NCBI RefSeq assembly: GCF_002109325.1
Contig: NZ_CP015348.1
Location: 2,543,501 to 2,607,500 of the forward strand
Length of the DNA: 64,000 nt
Direction: 5' to 3'
Source: Sporosarcina ureae
Lineage (GTDB): Bacteria; Bacillota; Bacilli; Bacillales_A; Planococcaceae
Shown: one piece after another, positions 36,062 to 45,511 of the stretch
Position numbering within the stretch: position 1 is the stretch's first letter
Layout: each line of letters opens with the position of its first letter
Position numbers and translations under genes: made by a program
The notes under the pieces: generated by a model
What the model was told of the DNA's origin: nothing
The model's input: only the letters and a program-made list of their open reading frames with translations
Database searches by the model: none

Positions 36062-37519
36062 TTATTCCCAACGACCTGTAAGTACTTTCTGACGCGTATA
36101 GAAGTTCAATCCGTCTTTACCATTCGCATGAAGATCCCCGTAGAATGAATCTTTCCAACCAGAGAATGGGAAGAATGCCATCGGTGCTGGAACGCCGATA
36201 TTTAGTCCGAGCATGCCTGCATCGATGTTTTCACGGAAGTTGCGTACATTTCCACCGTCTCTTGTGAAAATACAAGCTCCGTTACCGAAATTGGATTTAT
36301 TGGATAGTTGGATTGCTTCATCTAAGTCTTTAACACGGCTAATAGAGAGGACAGGGGCGAAAATTTCGTCTTGCCAAATTTTCATTTCGCTCGTTACGTT
36401 GTCAAAGATTGTAGGTCCGACAAAGTATCCTTTTTCTTTCGCAGCATCGTCTGTACGTCCGTCGCGAATCATTGTAGCGCCTTCTTTTTCTCCAGTCGCA
36501 ATGTATTGTTCTGTACGTTCTTTATGCGCATCACGAATGACAGGCCCTAGGAAGATTCCCTCGTCCAAACCGTTACCGATTGTCAGTTCATTTGCTCGAT
36601 TAAGTAATAGCTCAACAAACTCGTCTGCGATATCGTCTTCTACTGCAACGACTGAACAAGCCATGCAACGTTCTCCAGCGGATCCGAATGCTGCGTTGAT
36701 GATCTGTGTAGCCGCATTGTCTAAGTTTGCGTCTTTTAATACGATCGAGTGGTTTTTCGCTCCTGCCAGTGCTTGAACACGTTTTAGATTATCTGTACCG
36801 CGTTTATAGACATATTCTGCAACCGGCTGTGATCCTACGAATGAAATCGCTGCGATCTTTTCGTGATCAAGGATGCCGTTTACTACGTCATGCGCACCGT
36901 GTACGATATTGAATACACCTTTTGGCAAGCCTGCTTCTTCAAGTAGTTCAGCTAGGCGGTTTGCTAGCATCGGTGTACGCTCGGATGGTTTAAGTACAAA
37001 CGTGTTTCCTGTTGCGATTGCCATCGGGAACATCCAGCATGGTACCATCATAGGGAAGTTGAACGGTGTGATGCCGCCGATCACTCCGATTGGGTAGCGA
37101 TACGTTCCAGATTCTAGACCCGTTGCGACAGATGGCAAGTTATCTCCCATCATTAAAGTAGGTGCTCCAGCTGCGAATTCCACACATTCGATTCCACGCA
37201 ATACTTCACCATGCGCTTCGGTAAAGTTTTTGCCATTTTCAACTGTGATAATTCGAGCAAGTTCATCCCAATGTTCAACTAATAGTTGCTGGTACTTGAA
37301 TAGGATACGTGCACGACGTGGAACCGGTACTTCCTTCCACGTTACAAAAGCTTCACTCGCTGCTTGTATTGCAGTGTCTAAATCTTCTTTTGTTGAAATA
37401 GGAACATGTGCCACTACTTCTGCTGTTGCAGGATTGTATACAGGTTCTGTCTGGTCCGTCGTAGCGGATACCCACTCACCGTTAATATAGTTTTGTACTG
37501 TTTTAATAGCTGTTGTCAT
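36062..37519 (-). CDS. mmsA: CoA-acylating methylmalonate-semialdehyde dehydrogenase, copy 2
   Basis: A 485-residue MmsA/IolA-type enzyme. Signs: [40 protein letters not shown], catalytic Cys in [11 protein letters not shown] (near residue 285) and the family's C-terminal [13 protein letters not shown]. It catalyses the same kind of reaction as the 32988 gene; the length and C-terminus match classical IolA better than copy 1. It is 34 bases downstream of the iron alcohol dehydrogenase gene, with AGGAGG before the start, in one transcription unit. Confidence 0.93.
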   Translation of the reverse strand: MTTAIKTVQNYINGEWVSATTDQTEPVYNPATAEVVAHVPISTKEDLDTAIQAASEAFVTWKEVPVPRRARILFKYQQLLVEHWDELARIITVENGKNFTEAHGEVLRGIECVEFAAGAPTLMMGDNLPSVATGLESGTYRYPIGVIGGITPFNFPMMVPCWMFPMAIATGNTFVLKPSERTPMLANRLAELLEEAGLPKGVFNIVHGAHDVVNGILDHEKIAAISFVGSQPVAEYVYKRGTDNLKRVQALAGAKNHSIVLKDANLDNAATQIINAAFGSAGERCMACSVVAVEDDIADEFVELLLNRANELTIGNGLDEGIFLGPVIRDAHKERTEQYIATGEKEGATMIRDGRTDDAAKEKGYFVGPTIFDNVTSEMKIWQDEIFAPVLSISRVKDLDEAIQLSNKSNFGNGACIFTRDGGNVRNFRENIDAGMLGLNIGVPAPMAFFPFSGWKDSFYGDLHANGKDGLNFYTRQKVLTGRWE

Positions 37520-37552
37520 GTATATGACCTCCTAGTGTAATTACGTGTCAAA

Positions 37553-38728
37553 TTAAAATTGGTATTCATAGCACACTTGATACAAGTCTGCTATTTTGTC
37601 TTCTGAAGGAACTTTTGGGTTGTTACCGGGACTTCCACTATCGACCGCGTCTTTAGACATTTTTTCGAGAGCGTTTACAAATTCTTCGCGCGGGATACCC
37701 CATGTTTCAAGATTCGGAATGTCTAGTGCTTTACATAAGTCCTTAACGGATTGTACAGCTACTTCTGCCGCTTCTTCATCTGACAGCTGTGCCGCGTCGG
37801 AAGAGAAGATACGACCGATATCTGCCAGTCTATCGATACATGAATCTTTACTATACTCTAGAACGGCAGGTAAGAGCATCGCGTTAGAGAAGCCGTGCGG
37901 TACATTAAAGAGTGCACCGATTGGTCGAGACATGCCGTGGACTAGACAAACAGACGCGTTTGAAAATGCGCTTCCTGCTTGAAGGGCAGCGAGTGACATG
38001 CCTTCTCTTGCTTCGATGTCTTGACCGTCCGTGAATGCTCTATATAAGTTCTTTGAGATTAATTGAATGGCGGATAAAGCCATTATATCTGTCATAGGAT
38101 GTGCTTTTTTGGATATGTAGGCTTCAATCGCGTGACTCAGTGCGTCTACACCTGTTGCAGCCGTTACTTTTTGTGGGGAAGACAGAGTGAGCAATGGATC
38201 AACAATCGCTACATTCGGCATGAAAGCAGGCTGTTTGATCATCATTTTCACTTTAGTTGCTGAATTCGTAATGACCGTTACGTCCGTTGCTTCTGAACCC
38301 GTACCTGCAGTAGTTGGAATAGCGATGTGAGGAACAGGCGCGATTTGCGCAACTTTCTTCATGCCTACATAGTCTTCGATGTTCCCACCGTTCGTCGCGA
38401 CTACTGCAACCGCTTTCGCCGTATCGATACAACTACCGCCACCCAATGAAATAATGAGGTCGCATTTTTCATCTGTATACAATTGAAGTGCTTCATCTAC
38501 ATATTGATCATTCGGTTCGGAAGCTACACCGAGAAAGATAGCGCTTTCAACAGAATGAGAAGACAATTTCTGTTGGCATTCTTCTACGTAACCGAGTTTG
38601 TGCATGATTTGGTCGCTAATGATCAGCGCTTTTTTACCGAGGAGTGTGGCTTTTTCCCCAATCTGTTCGAAAGAATGTTGTTGATACAGAATAGTAGGGG
38701 GCATTTGAAACATTTTGCAAGTTTCCAT
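37553..38728 (-). CDS. Iron-containing alcohol dehydrogenase
   Basis: A 391-residue group III dehydrogenase. NAD-binding GGGSCIDTAKAVA (near 94-106), PTTAGTGSEAT (near 138), and metal ligands in DALSHAIEAY, CLVHGMSRPIGALFNVPHG. The family oxidises simple alcohols, 1,3-propanediol, 4-hydroxybutyrate and similar. Followed by mmsA copy 2, it probably supplies malonate semialdehyde from 3-hydroxypropionate or a similar compound. AAGGAG precedes ATG 38728. The palindromes at 38792-38856 are its probable control region. Confidence 0.92.
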   Translation of the reverse strand: METCKMFQMPPTILYQQHSFEQIGEKATLLGKKALIISDQIMHKLGYVEECQQKLSSHSVESAIFLGVASEPNDQYVDEALQLYTDEKCDLIISLGGGSCIDTAKAVAVVATNGGNIEDYVGMKKVAQIAPVPHIAIPTTAGTGSEATDVTVITNSATKVKMMIKQPAFMPNVAIVDPLLTLSSPQKVTAATGVDALSHAIEAYISKKAHPMTDIMALSAIQLISKNLYRAFTDGQDIEAREGMSLAALQAGSAFSNASVCLVHGMSRPIGALFNVPHGFSNAMLLPAVLEYSKDSCIDRLADIGRIFSSDAAQLSDEEAAEVAVQSVKDLCKALDIPNLETWGIPREEFVNALEKMSKDAVDSGSPGNNPKVPSEDKIADLYQVCYEYQF

Positions 38729-38791
38729 TAGGTCAGCTCCTTAAATTGTATTTCCTGTACTAGAGTGTGCTTTTACAATAGAACAAGAAAA

Positions 38792-38856
38792 AGTGTAGCG
38801 TGGATGCTACACTTTTATTTTGTAACCTGAGTGTAGCATCCACGCTACACTCAGGT
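38792..38856. promoter_or_regulatory. Tandem 22-bp palindromes between regulator and target genes
   Basis: Two 22-bp segments (38792-38813 and 38830-38851) are exact reverse complements of one another, and each is itself a hairpin with arms AGTGTAGC and GCTACACT. The second is extended by ACCTGA/TCAGGT. Read on the minus strand, the hairpin nearest the dehydrogenase gene is followed by TTTTTCTTGTTCT, so it can also end the regulator transcript. The repeat of one long symmetric word suggests a double operator for the adjacent Fis-type regulator. Confidence 0.7.
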
Positions 38857-40572
38857 CAAGATATTAAATTTTCTTAATTTTTTATATAATGTAGTTCTGT
38901 GTATGCCAAGCAACTCGGCTGTCTTGGATTTATTACCTTCTGTTTGATCCAATAAATTTACTATAATCTTTTTTTCTTCAGCCTCTTGTTTTTCTCTGAA
39001 GTCTTCTAACGTACTTAAATTTTGTCCATCCAGAATATGTTGCGGCAAATCTGTCTCATCAATACTATCGGAGTCAACAATGCTTACTAAGTCTTCAAGC
39101 ACATCTATCAATTCCTCAATATTGCCTTCCCATTGATAATTTATTAAATACGTTACAGCGGTAGTAGAGAATGACTTCTCGGGTATTTTATGTGTGAAAC
39201 ATATTTCCTGCATATAATGTGACAGTAGATAAGGGATGTCTTCGTTCCTGTTACGAAGCGCAGGAATAGAGAGTTGCAGTGGATTTAATTTGGCATATAA
39301 CTCGGAACTAAAAGCATCTCTTTCGGCTAATTCGTGTAAGTCTTGTGTAGACGAAATGATTAGTTGAACTGGGAAATCTTCTGGAGCTTGTTTTAGAAAC
39401 TCCAATAATTTCATTTGTGTATTCATAGATAAAGCATCTATATCTTGTAAATAAAGCGTGCTTGGTTTTCCGGAATGGAGGATTCCATGCGGGCCGAAAA
39501 GTTGTTCTTCCACATTTCGCGCTGCTTGGACTTTGCAGTATATAGTTGTAAATGGTTTGGATGCGATCGGACTTAACTGATGGATACTTTCTGCAAATGC
39601 GTTTTTACCCGTTCCTTTTTCACCGGACAATAAAACGACAGCTTGTGTTCGAGCGGCAGTCCGAGCTTTTCTCTTTAAGTCGGATATCGCTTCGCTCGTC
39701 CCTATAATTTGATTGAGACTGGAAAAACCTTCAGGAGATAGGGGAGGAAGTTCAGTATCAGCCATAATTTTCTGTAGTTGTAAACGCTCATAAATGCGAT
39801 AAATGTCTGAAACACCTTCGAAAATCAACATACCGATTGCTGCGACTACTTTACCGTTTTTCCAAATGGGAATGCGGTGAACGACCATATCTTGTCCTTG
39901 AATATTTTGAAGAACGCCTCTTTCTGGCATGCCTTTCTGTACGGTTTCATGTAGATTTGTATTTTCGATTACTTCTGTGACATGCCGTCCAATTGCTTCC
40001 GATCTAGGGATACCGGTGAATTTACTATAGGCCTCATTGAATTCGATGATCATACCCAATTCATCGACCACAGCAATTCCTTCATACGCTTTTTCCAGAA
40101 TGACTGATAAAATATCGGAGACTTTTTCATTTTTTATATAACTTTCGATCAATGCCGATAGCCCTTTGACGATTTCTTTTTGAGTTAACAGACCCATGAG
40201 GTTGCCTTGTTTGTTTTTTACAACATAGACATTTGTATTGTCTGGATCGAAAGGGAGTTCATTCAATAATGTATGTTCGTCTATTGTAGCTACTTGCATA
40301 AGTACTATATGCTCTAGTGTTGTGTGCTTATTACGGCCATTGACGAATGCTTCGAGTATGTGTTCAGCAGTAATGATACCGACCGGCTTATATTGTGAAT
40401 CAACGATAGGGAGAAACTCGATTTTCAATTCCTTCAGTACTTTAGCTGCTTCTAGCAACGTCTGATCTAGTTGGATAACTGGGGGATTTTCATTCATCCA
40501 ATTCGCTACAGACATCCACTTTTTATCATTTTCCAACTGTATGAGTGTATTAATAAAAGAATCGTTAAACAT
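38851..40572 (-). CDS. CBS-PAS-AAA-Fis transcription regulator lacking the sigma-54 contact loop
   Basis: About 573 residues. Two CBS domains (15-145; PPVIQLDQTLLEAAKVL, VGIITAEHIL, LMGLLTQKEIV), a PAS domain (160-260; AYEGIAVVDELGMIIEFNEAY), a bacterial-enhancer-type AAA+ domain (295-505) and a Fis helix-turn-helix (NKSKTAELLGIHRTTLYKKL, near 550). Walker A is intact (SGEKGTGKNAFAESIH). The GAFTGA loop that touches sigma-54 is absent: ELFG is followed by PHGILHSGKPSTLYLQDID, and Walker B is LYLQDID instead of LFLDEI. It therefore probably works with sigma-A, as TyrR does. ATG 40572 has GGAGG upstream; ATG 40584 overlaps that site. The gene ends within its probable operator. Confidence 0.88.
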   Translation of the reverse strand: MFNDSFINTLIQLENDKKWMSVANWMNENPPVIQLDQTLLEAAKVLKELKIEFLPIVDSQYKPVGIITAEHILEAFVNGRNKHTTLEHIVLMQVATIDEHTLLNELPFDPDNTNVYVVKNKQGNLMGLLTQKEIVKGLSALIESYIKNEKVSDILSVILEKAYEGIAVVDELGMIIEFNEAYSKFTGIPRSEAIGRHVTEVIENTNLHETVQKGMPERGVLQNIQGQDMVVHRIPIWKNGKVVAAIGMLIFEGVSDIYRIYERLQLQKIMADTELPPLSPEGFSSLNQIIGTSEAISDLKRKARTAARTQAVVLLSGEKGTGKNAFAESIHQLSPIASKPFTTIYCKVQAARNVEEQLFGPHGILHSGKPSTLYLQDIDALSMNTQMKLLEFLKQAPEDFPVQLIISSTQDLHELAERDAFSSELYAKLNPLQLSIPALRNRNEDIPYLLSHYMQEICFTHKIPEKSFSTTAVTYLINYQWEGNIEELIDVLEDLVSIVDSDSIDETDLPQHILDGQNLSTLEDFREKQEAEEKKIIVNLLDQTEGNKSKTAELLGIHRTTLYKKLRKFNILT

Positions 40573-40698
40573 AAAAGCCTCCATGATGTATCTATTTTCA
40601 TCGATTATTACACAGTATAACGCATCTATTACATAGTTTGTACTGAGTTCGTTTTGAAGGGAGATACGTATCTTAAACAGGCTTTTACTTGTAGATGC

Positions 40699-40745
40699 AA
40701 AAAGCTGCCTCAGAAAATCTACAAGTAGTAGTTTTTTGAGGCAGC
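40699..40745 (-). terminator. Intrinsic terminator of dapA
   Basis: On the minus strand arms GCTGCCTCA and TGAGGCAGC enclose a 29-base loop and are followed by TTTTTG. Confidence 0.75.
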
Positions 40746-40765
40746 GTATTTTCTATTCGTTACTT

Positions 40766-41659
40766 TTACAATCCAATCGTAGCATTGTCTTCAAGGGCTA
40801 ACAATTCCTTCAAAGCCGCCACTTCGTTTTCAGGCAAAGCGATCATCGGTAAACGAACTCCGCCGACTGGTACACCCAGTAAATTCAACGCGGCCTTTGT
40901 TGGAGAAGGGTTAGGTGCAGCAAACATCGCTTTCATGATTGGCAATAAACCACGGTAAATTTCCGCTGCTTGCTTTGTGTTACCGGTTTTAAAGTTCTGT
41001 ACCATCTCTTGCATTTCGTTTCCTATAATATGCGCTGAAACCGACACAATGCCTGTTCCGCCGATGGCTAATACAGGAAGTGTAGAAGCATCGTCTCCTG
41101 TATAGACAAAGAACTCATCGCCCGTATGTTCAATAATGGCTGCAACGGCTTCTAGATCGCCGCTTGCTTCTTTAATGGACGTAATATTCGACACATCGTT
41201 AGCCAACCGAATAACGGTTTCTGGCAACATATTGACTGCACTACGGCCCGGGATATTATATAGCATGACAGGTAATGTCGTAGTTTGCGCAATCGTCTTG
41301 AAGTGCTGGTACAGTCCTTCCTGACAAGGCTTGTTGTAGTAAGGGACGACTAGCATAATTCCATCGACACCGGTTTCTTCCGCTTGGATCGTTAAATCGA
41401 TAGATTCTCTCGTGCTATTCGTTCCGGTTCCAGCGATGACAGGTGCTCTGCCTGCTACGGTTTGGACAGTAAACTTGAATAGTTCCACTTTCTCTTCTGC
41501 TGTAAGCGTAGGCGATTCTCCTGTCGTGCCTGCGATGACTAATGCGTCTGTTCCATTGGCTAGTAAGTGATTGATTAGATTTTTAGTTGCTGGGTAATCG
41601 ATGTCTCCTCTTTCATCAAACGGAGTTACCATCGCTGTCATAACTGATCCAAAATTCAT
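40766..41659 (-). CDS. dapA: 4-Hydroxy-tetrahydrodipicolinate synthase
   Basis: About 297 residues. It condenses pyruvate with aspartate semialdehyde in the lysine/dipicolinate pathway. Signs: GTTGESPTLT, PYYNKPCQEGLYQHF, Tyr in MLYNIPGRS (near residue 133) and the Schiff-base Lys in TSIKEASGD (near 161). I take ATG 41659, which follows GGAG, rather than ATG 41671. No other lysine gene adjoins it; a lysine riboswitch with terminator is upstream. Possibly a second dapA in the genome, as many bacilli have the pathway gene in an asd-dapG-dapA operon. Confidence 0.95.
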   Translation of the reverse strand: MNFGSVMTAMVTPFDERGDIDYPATKNLINHLLANGTDALVIAGTTGESPTLTAEEKVELFKFTVQTVAGRAPVIAGTGTNSTRESIDLTIQAEETGVDGIMLVVPYYNKPCQEGLYQHFKTIAQTTTLPVMLYNIPGRSAVNMLPETVIRLANDVSNITSIKEASGDLEAVAAIIEHTGDEFFVYTGDDASTLPVLAIGGTGIVSVSAHIIGNEMQEMVQNFKTGNTKQAAEIYRGLLPIMKAMFAAPNPSPTKAALNLLGVPVGGVRLPMIALPENEVAALKELLALEDNATIGL

Positions 41660-41723
41660 TATTCTCCACATCCTATCATTTTATTAAAAAACATAGAGGT
41701 GGGGGCGATACGTAAGTGAACGC

Positions 41724-41752
41724 AAAAAGCAACAACGAGGGCTCGCTGTTGC
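41724..41752 (-). terminator. Terminator of the lysine riboswitch
   Basis: On the minus strand GCAACAGCGAG pairs with CTCGTTGTTGC (one G-T pair) around a CC loop, followed by TTTTTG. It is the expression platform ahead of dapA. Confidence 0.85.
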
Positions 41753-41776
41753 GTTGAAATAATGAATTATTTCTTT

Positions 41777-41948
41777 GCACGAGATAGCCCACCATACAGT
41801 TTCCCATATGACAATCCTGCACTTGTTCAGTCCAGAATCAGCTTGGAGATCATGAGTGTCTCGCAGCTTCGGCAAATTCCCCTTTCAACAATCTTCACAG
41901 AACCTCATGATTCTCTGATTGTGTACTAATGGTTTTTGCGCCTCTATC
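41777..41948 (-). promoter_or_regulatory. Lysine riboswitch (L box)
   Basis: On the minus strand the segment shows GGATAGAGGCGC, AGTA, GGTTCTGTGAAG, TGAAAGGGGAA followed by TTGCCGAAGC, and GGGCTATCTCGT at the 3' end. These are the conserved blocks of the lysC-type L box in the correct order and spacing. It should stop transcription of dapA when lysine is high. Confidence 0.95.
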
Positions 41949-42191
41949 CTTATTTCCGAATTATCGAAATAAGTGAAAGTTTAATTACCCCTACTGTACT
42001 TGGTATGTATGAAGAATGCAACCATTACTTTTCTATGGAGATAAGGAACATACGAATTTTGACTAATTTCATTAATATGGAATTACCTGTAGTCCTATTC
42101 GTTTCTAGGAGGTAGAATGGACTAAAGTCATCTATTCCATGCAACGATTGATGGATTGAAAATATGAACTTTATTAGGAAAGAGGGATGTT

Positions 42192-44669
42192 GTGAAGAAA
42201 AGTAGTTTACGTTGTCTACTGTTGGTACTGGTGTTTCTTGGATTAATTAATAGTGAACCTATACATAGTAATGCGCAGTCACCGGTTACAGAGTTGTTGG
42301 TGGAATACGCAGAAGATGTCCGAATGACATTTAGTGAAGAAGTAGAGATGCAAGTGGAAACGCGCAAGAGGATTTCTGATGAAGTAGAGTTATGGAGTTT
42401 GACAAAAGATGCGGACGTTGAAGCACTTCAACTCCAGTTGCAAGAGGATCCTGCTATCGCATACGTCGAGCTGAATGCAGAACGTGAAATCGCAGCAGAC
42501 ATCGTCGATCCTGGATTGAATGCTCAATGGTGGATCTCACATGTTCGTCCGGAAATGATCTGGTCGCGTGTAGCAGAACAAAGGAAATCGGTTAGTGTCG
42601 CAGTGATTGATTCAGGTATGGATACTAGACATATTGATTTGGAAAAAAGAGTTCGAACCGGTGGGTATAACTTCTATGATAGTAGTACGGATGTTTTTGA
42701 TGTAACTGGACACGGTACGAAAGTGGCAGGGGTAATTGCTGCTGAATATGGAAATGGCATAGGGGTCACAGGAATTGTAGGTCCATATGACGTGAAGATT
42801 TTACCTTTAAAAGTATTTGGCGAAGGAAATAAAACAAAGACTTCCTATATAGTGGCGGCCATTAATTATGCTGTTTCACGTGGAGTAGATGTCATTAACT
42901 TGAGCTTGGGTGGAGATTTGAAGTCAGATATAGAAAACAACGCGATACAGCAAGCGATCGAGGCTGGAATAACGGTTGTGGCTGCGGCGGGAAATAAAGC
43001 AGAGGAAGGGAATCCACTGTTTTATCCTGCTTCCTACGACAATGTGATTTCCGTTGGTTCCGTGGATCAGTTGAATCAGCACGTGAAATCTTCTAATTAC
43101 AATAACAGTCTAACTCTGGTGGCTCCAGGTACATCAATTTACACTACAAGCCCCAACCATGGATTTGGTATCGGTGAGGGCACGTCGTTTTCCTCACCGA
43201 TTGTGGCGGGAGCGGTGGCTATGTATAAATCGTTGCAACCAAATACCACACCGCAACAAATGAAAAACTTGCTGAAAGATACTGCGATGCCGTTAGGTGG
43301 TTTAAATACACCTGCTTACTTTGGTTCAGGTTTACTGAATCTACGAGCATTGCATGACAGACTTCCGCCAAAAATAGTTCCAGTTGAACGAGTAGAATTG
43401 AACACGGAAGCTGTGACACTGGATTTGTCATTAGGCTATGTAACGAATGAAGTAAAGGCACTTTCCGCGAATAAAAACCAGTTAGCTGAGTTTGCTTCGT
43501 ATGAAATAGAGCCAAACGATACAATTTCCCAAGCTACTTCCTTTTTAAATTATTACTATGAAAATATGAGGGGAAGAATAAATAAAACTTCTAAGGATAT
43601 AGATTTTTATGAATTAGTAAGGGATGAGCCTGGGACGCTTGATGTTGAAATATATTGGACAAAAGATTATTCGCAAGATGGTTCTGATAATCAATTTTTA
43701 AATGTAGATTTATATGATGAAAAAGAGAACTGGATTGCAAAAGCTGAATATCAAGAGTTGGCTAACGGTAGAAAAGGATTAGCTATGAAAGTAGAGTTGC
43801 AAGAAGGTTACTATTATATGAAGGTTCATCAAGAATCATCATATAATGAAAGATTTGTGGAACAGGAATATGAAATATCGAGTATCTTTATCCCGGAATA
43901 TAGTGATGTAGAAATTCCTGATATTATATTGGACGAAGTGTCTATGAAAAGAGGAGATAGAGAATACTTTTTGAACGAAGAGGATAACCTCGTGGAGTGG
44001 AAATCATCTAATCCGGAAGTAGCTTACGTAGACTACGATGGGATGGTGGTAGCGAATTATCCGGGAAGTGCGACCATCACGTTTTATATTGGAAACGCCA
44101 GGAAAATCCTGCCCGTTTATGTGGTAGATACAACGATAGAAGCAAAGTTTACAATTTCCGCAAAGGTTTTTCCATATAACGCAACGGATCAAAGAATTAT
44201 ATGGTCGTCATCAGACCCTTCCATAGCAGAAGTCGATCAGAATGGTGTAGTTACAGCGAAAAGTGTGGGTACCGTATTCGTCACAGCTAGAGCACGATTA
44301 GGTGGAGTGGCGGAAATTGCGACTGTACATGTTGTCAGAAACGGCAAAGGGTATGAATTTACAAGCGATTTTACAAATCCAGACGTCCCCATGGATAAAG
44401 TTTTCCGAGTCACCTTTACTCAGCCATTATCTCCGTTTAAAGATTATAGTCAAGATGTTGTGATTTCCAGAAAATCGAATGGTGCCGGGCGTGTGAAAAG
44501 TTTTACTGCCAAAGTAAATCCCCTGAACTATAAGCAACTACTGATTGAGCCAAATCAGTCCTGGCAGGAAGGTTATCATTATCTTACAGTGACAAAAAAC
44601 GTTCAAAATACTAATTACCTTTCATTACGTAAGGAAAGTAGGATTATGTTTTATTCCTATTATAAGTAA
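42192..44669 (+). CDS. Secreted subtilase (S8) with PPC, Big_2 and Ig-like C-terminal domains
   Basis: An 825-residue extracellular protease; start GTG 42192 after AGAGGGA. Signal peptide 1-29, propeptide 30-95, then catalytic Asp in VAVIDSGMD (near 139), His in GHGTKVAGVIA (near 174) and Ser in GTSFSSPIVAGA (near 333). A pre-peptidase C-terminal domain begins EPNDTISQATSFLNYY (near 440). Bacterial Ig-like Big_2 motifs are at 600-720 (WKSSNPEVAYVDYDGMV; IWSSSDPSIAEVDQNGVV). The last 100 residues form an Ig-like domain (FRVTFTQPLSPFKDYSQD) that also ends the protease at 48247. Confidence 0.92.
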   Translation: MKKSSLRCLLLVLVFLGLINSEPIHSNAQSPVTELLVEYAEDVRMTFSEEVEMQVETRKRISDEVELWSLTKDADVEALQLQLQEDPAIAYVELNAEREIAADIVDPGLNAQWWISHVRPEMIWSRVAEQRKSVSVAVIDSGMDTRHIDLEKRVRTGGYNFYDSSTDVFDVTGHGTKVAGVIAAEYGNGIGVTGIVGPYDVKILPLKVFGEGNKTKTSYIVAAINYAVSRGVDVINLSLGGDLKSDIENNAIQQAIEAGITVVAAAGNKAEEGNPLFYPASYDNVISVGSVDQLNQHVKSSNYNNSLTLVAPGTSIYTTSPNHGFGIGEGTSFSSPIVAGAVAMYKSLQPNTTPQQMKNLLKDTAMPLGGLNTPAYFGSGLLNLRALHDRLPPKIVPVERVELNTEAVTLDLSLGYVTNEVKALSANKNQLAEFASYEIEPNDTISQATSFLNYYYENMRGRINKTSKDIDFYELVRDEPGTLDVEIYWTKDYSQDGSDNQFLNVDLYDEKENWIAKAEYQELANGRKGLAMKVELQEGYYYMKVHQESSYNERFVEQEYEISSIFIPEYSDVEIPDIILDEVSMKRGDREYFLNEEDNLVEWKSSNPEVAYVDYDGMVVANYPGSATITFYIGNARKILPVYVVDTTIEAKFTISAKVFPYNATDQRIIWSSSDPSIAEVDQNGVVTAKSVGTVFVTARARLGGVAEIATVHVVRNGKGYEFTSDFTNPDVPMDKVFRVTFTQPLSPFKDYSQDVVISRKSNGAGRVKSFTAKVNPLNYKQLLIEPNQSWQEGYHYLTVTKNVQNTNYLSLRKESRIMFYSYYK

Positions 44670-44681
44670 ATTAGTGTTCAT

Positions 44682-44718
44682 CAGAAGAGTCCTCCTACTG
44701 GAGGGCTCTTCTGTCTTT
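44682..44718 (+). terminator. Intrinsic terminator of the first subtilase
   Basis: Arms CAGAAGAGTCCTCC and GGAGGGCTCTTCTG (one mismatch) followed by a T-rich tail. Confidence 0.75.
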
Positions 44719-44906
44719 CCATGCCAAACCCTGTAAAAACCTGTCACCCCATGTATGCAAGACGTCCCATTCCTCCGACAATTCATGGCCCAGTATTGTG
44801 TTAGACCCCAAAAAGTGCTATCTTATCAGTATAATAGCCTGAGAGTAGACTGGGCTTTTCTTGCTTGATTGAGAATTACATATGTTTTTTCGAAAAGGGG
44901 AATTCG

Positions 44907-45497
44907 ATGAGTACTATACATGAGTCCGCGGATAACAGGCCGGAAGAGTTGCAGCGCATATTGGATAAGGAATTATTGCAGCTAGAGAAAATTACTATTG
45001 AAGATTTTGAAGTAGATCCTATTGAGAAGCCGGTTACGCAAGAGGATTTGAAGCAGTTTCAGCAATTCACATCAACGAGTTTCCGGTCGCTAGAAGAATT
45101 GCTTGAGAGCAATCAAGCCGTTCTGCCGGTTGATGAAGCGATTACTCGTTTGCAGGATGAAGCGTTTGAAGACCGTGTACATATGGCGAAACGGGCAGTA
45201 GAGATCTTTACATTATTCGAAGACGTACGTCAGACGGTGGACCCGGAGTCGATCGATTTGATCGCGCAATTGGATACCGTAATCGATCAAGCGCATCATT
45301 TGCTTGAGGACATGGGTATACAAGAGTTACCGGTGTATGATGAATATTTCGACGAAAGCTTTATGGAAGCGGTCGGCACTATACCTGCTGAAGAAGCGCC
45401 AGGAATTGAGCGATTTAAAGTAGCGGCTGTATTCCGCAGAGCCTTTTCAATAGAAGGACAAGTTATTCAAGATGCATTCGTGAAAACAGTTACGTAA
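44907..45497 (+). CDS. GrpE-like small protein, unknown role
   Basis: A 196-residue acidic protein; ATG 44907 has AAAAGGGG upstream. The second half resembles GrpE: a long helix (residues 80-135), then a compact C-terminal region with GIQELPVYDEYFDESFMEAVGTI and FKVAAVFRRAFSIEGQVIQDAFVKT, like the HEAV... and GY..GRVLRPA.V.V strands of GrpE. GrpE is the nucleotide exchanger of Hsp70. No DnaK-like gene is present here; the next reading frame is a 21-residue scrap that may be what is left of one. A TATAAT box at 44830 is the likely -10. Confidence 0.65.
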   Translation: MSTIHESADNRPEELQRILDKELLQLEKITIEDFEVDPIEKPVTQEDLKQFQQFTSTSFRSLEELLESNQAVLPVDEAITRLQDEAFEDRVHMAKRAVEIFTLFEDVRQTVDPESIDLIAQLDTVIDQAHHLLEDMGIQELPVYDEYFDESFMEAVGTIPAEEAPGIERFKVAAVFRRAFSIEGQVIQDAFVKTVT

Positions 45498-45511
45498 AAG
45501 GGGGAACGTGT

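Noticed and set aside
36213..36776. 187-residue plus-strand frame
   Set aside because: Antisense to mmsA copy 2, whose frame and motifs are complete; serine-rich shadow translation.
38728..38856. Sigma-54 promoter ahead of the iron alcohol dehydrogenase gene
   Set aside because: No TGGCAC-N5-TTGC pattern was found, and the adjacent regulator lacks the sigma-54 contact loop.
41672..41950. T-box leader ahead of dapA
   Set aside because: No T-box motif or specifier stem; the blocks match the lysine riboswitch throughout.
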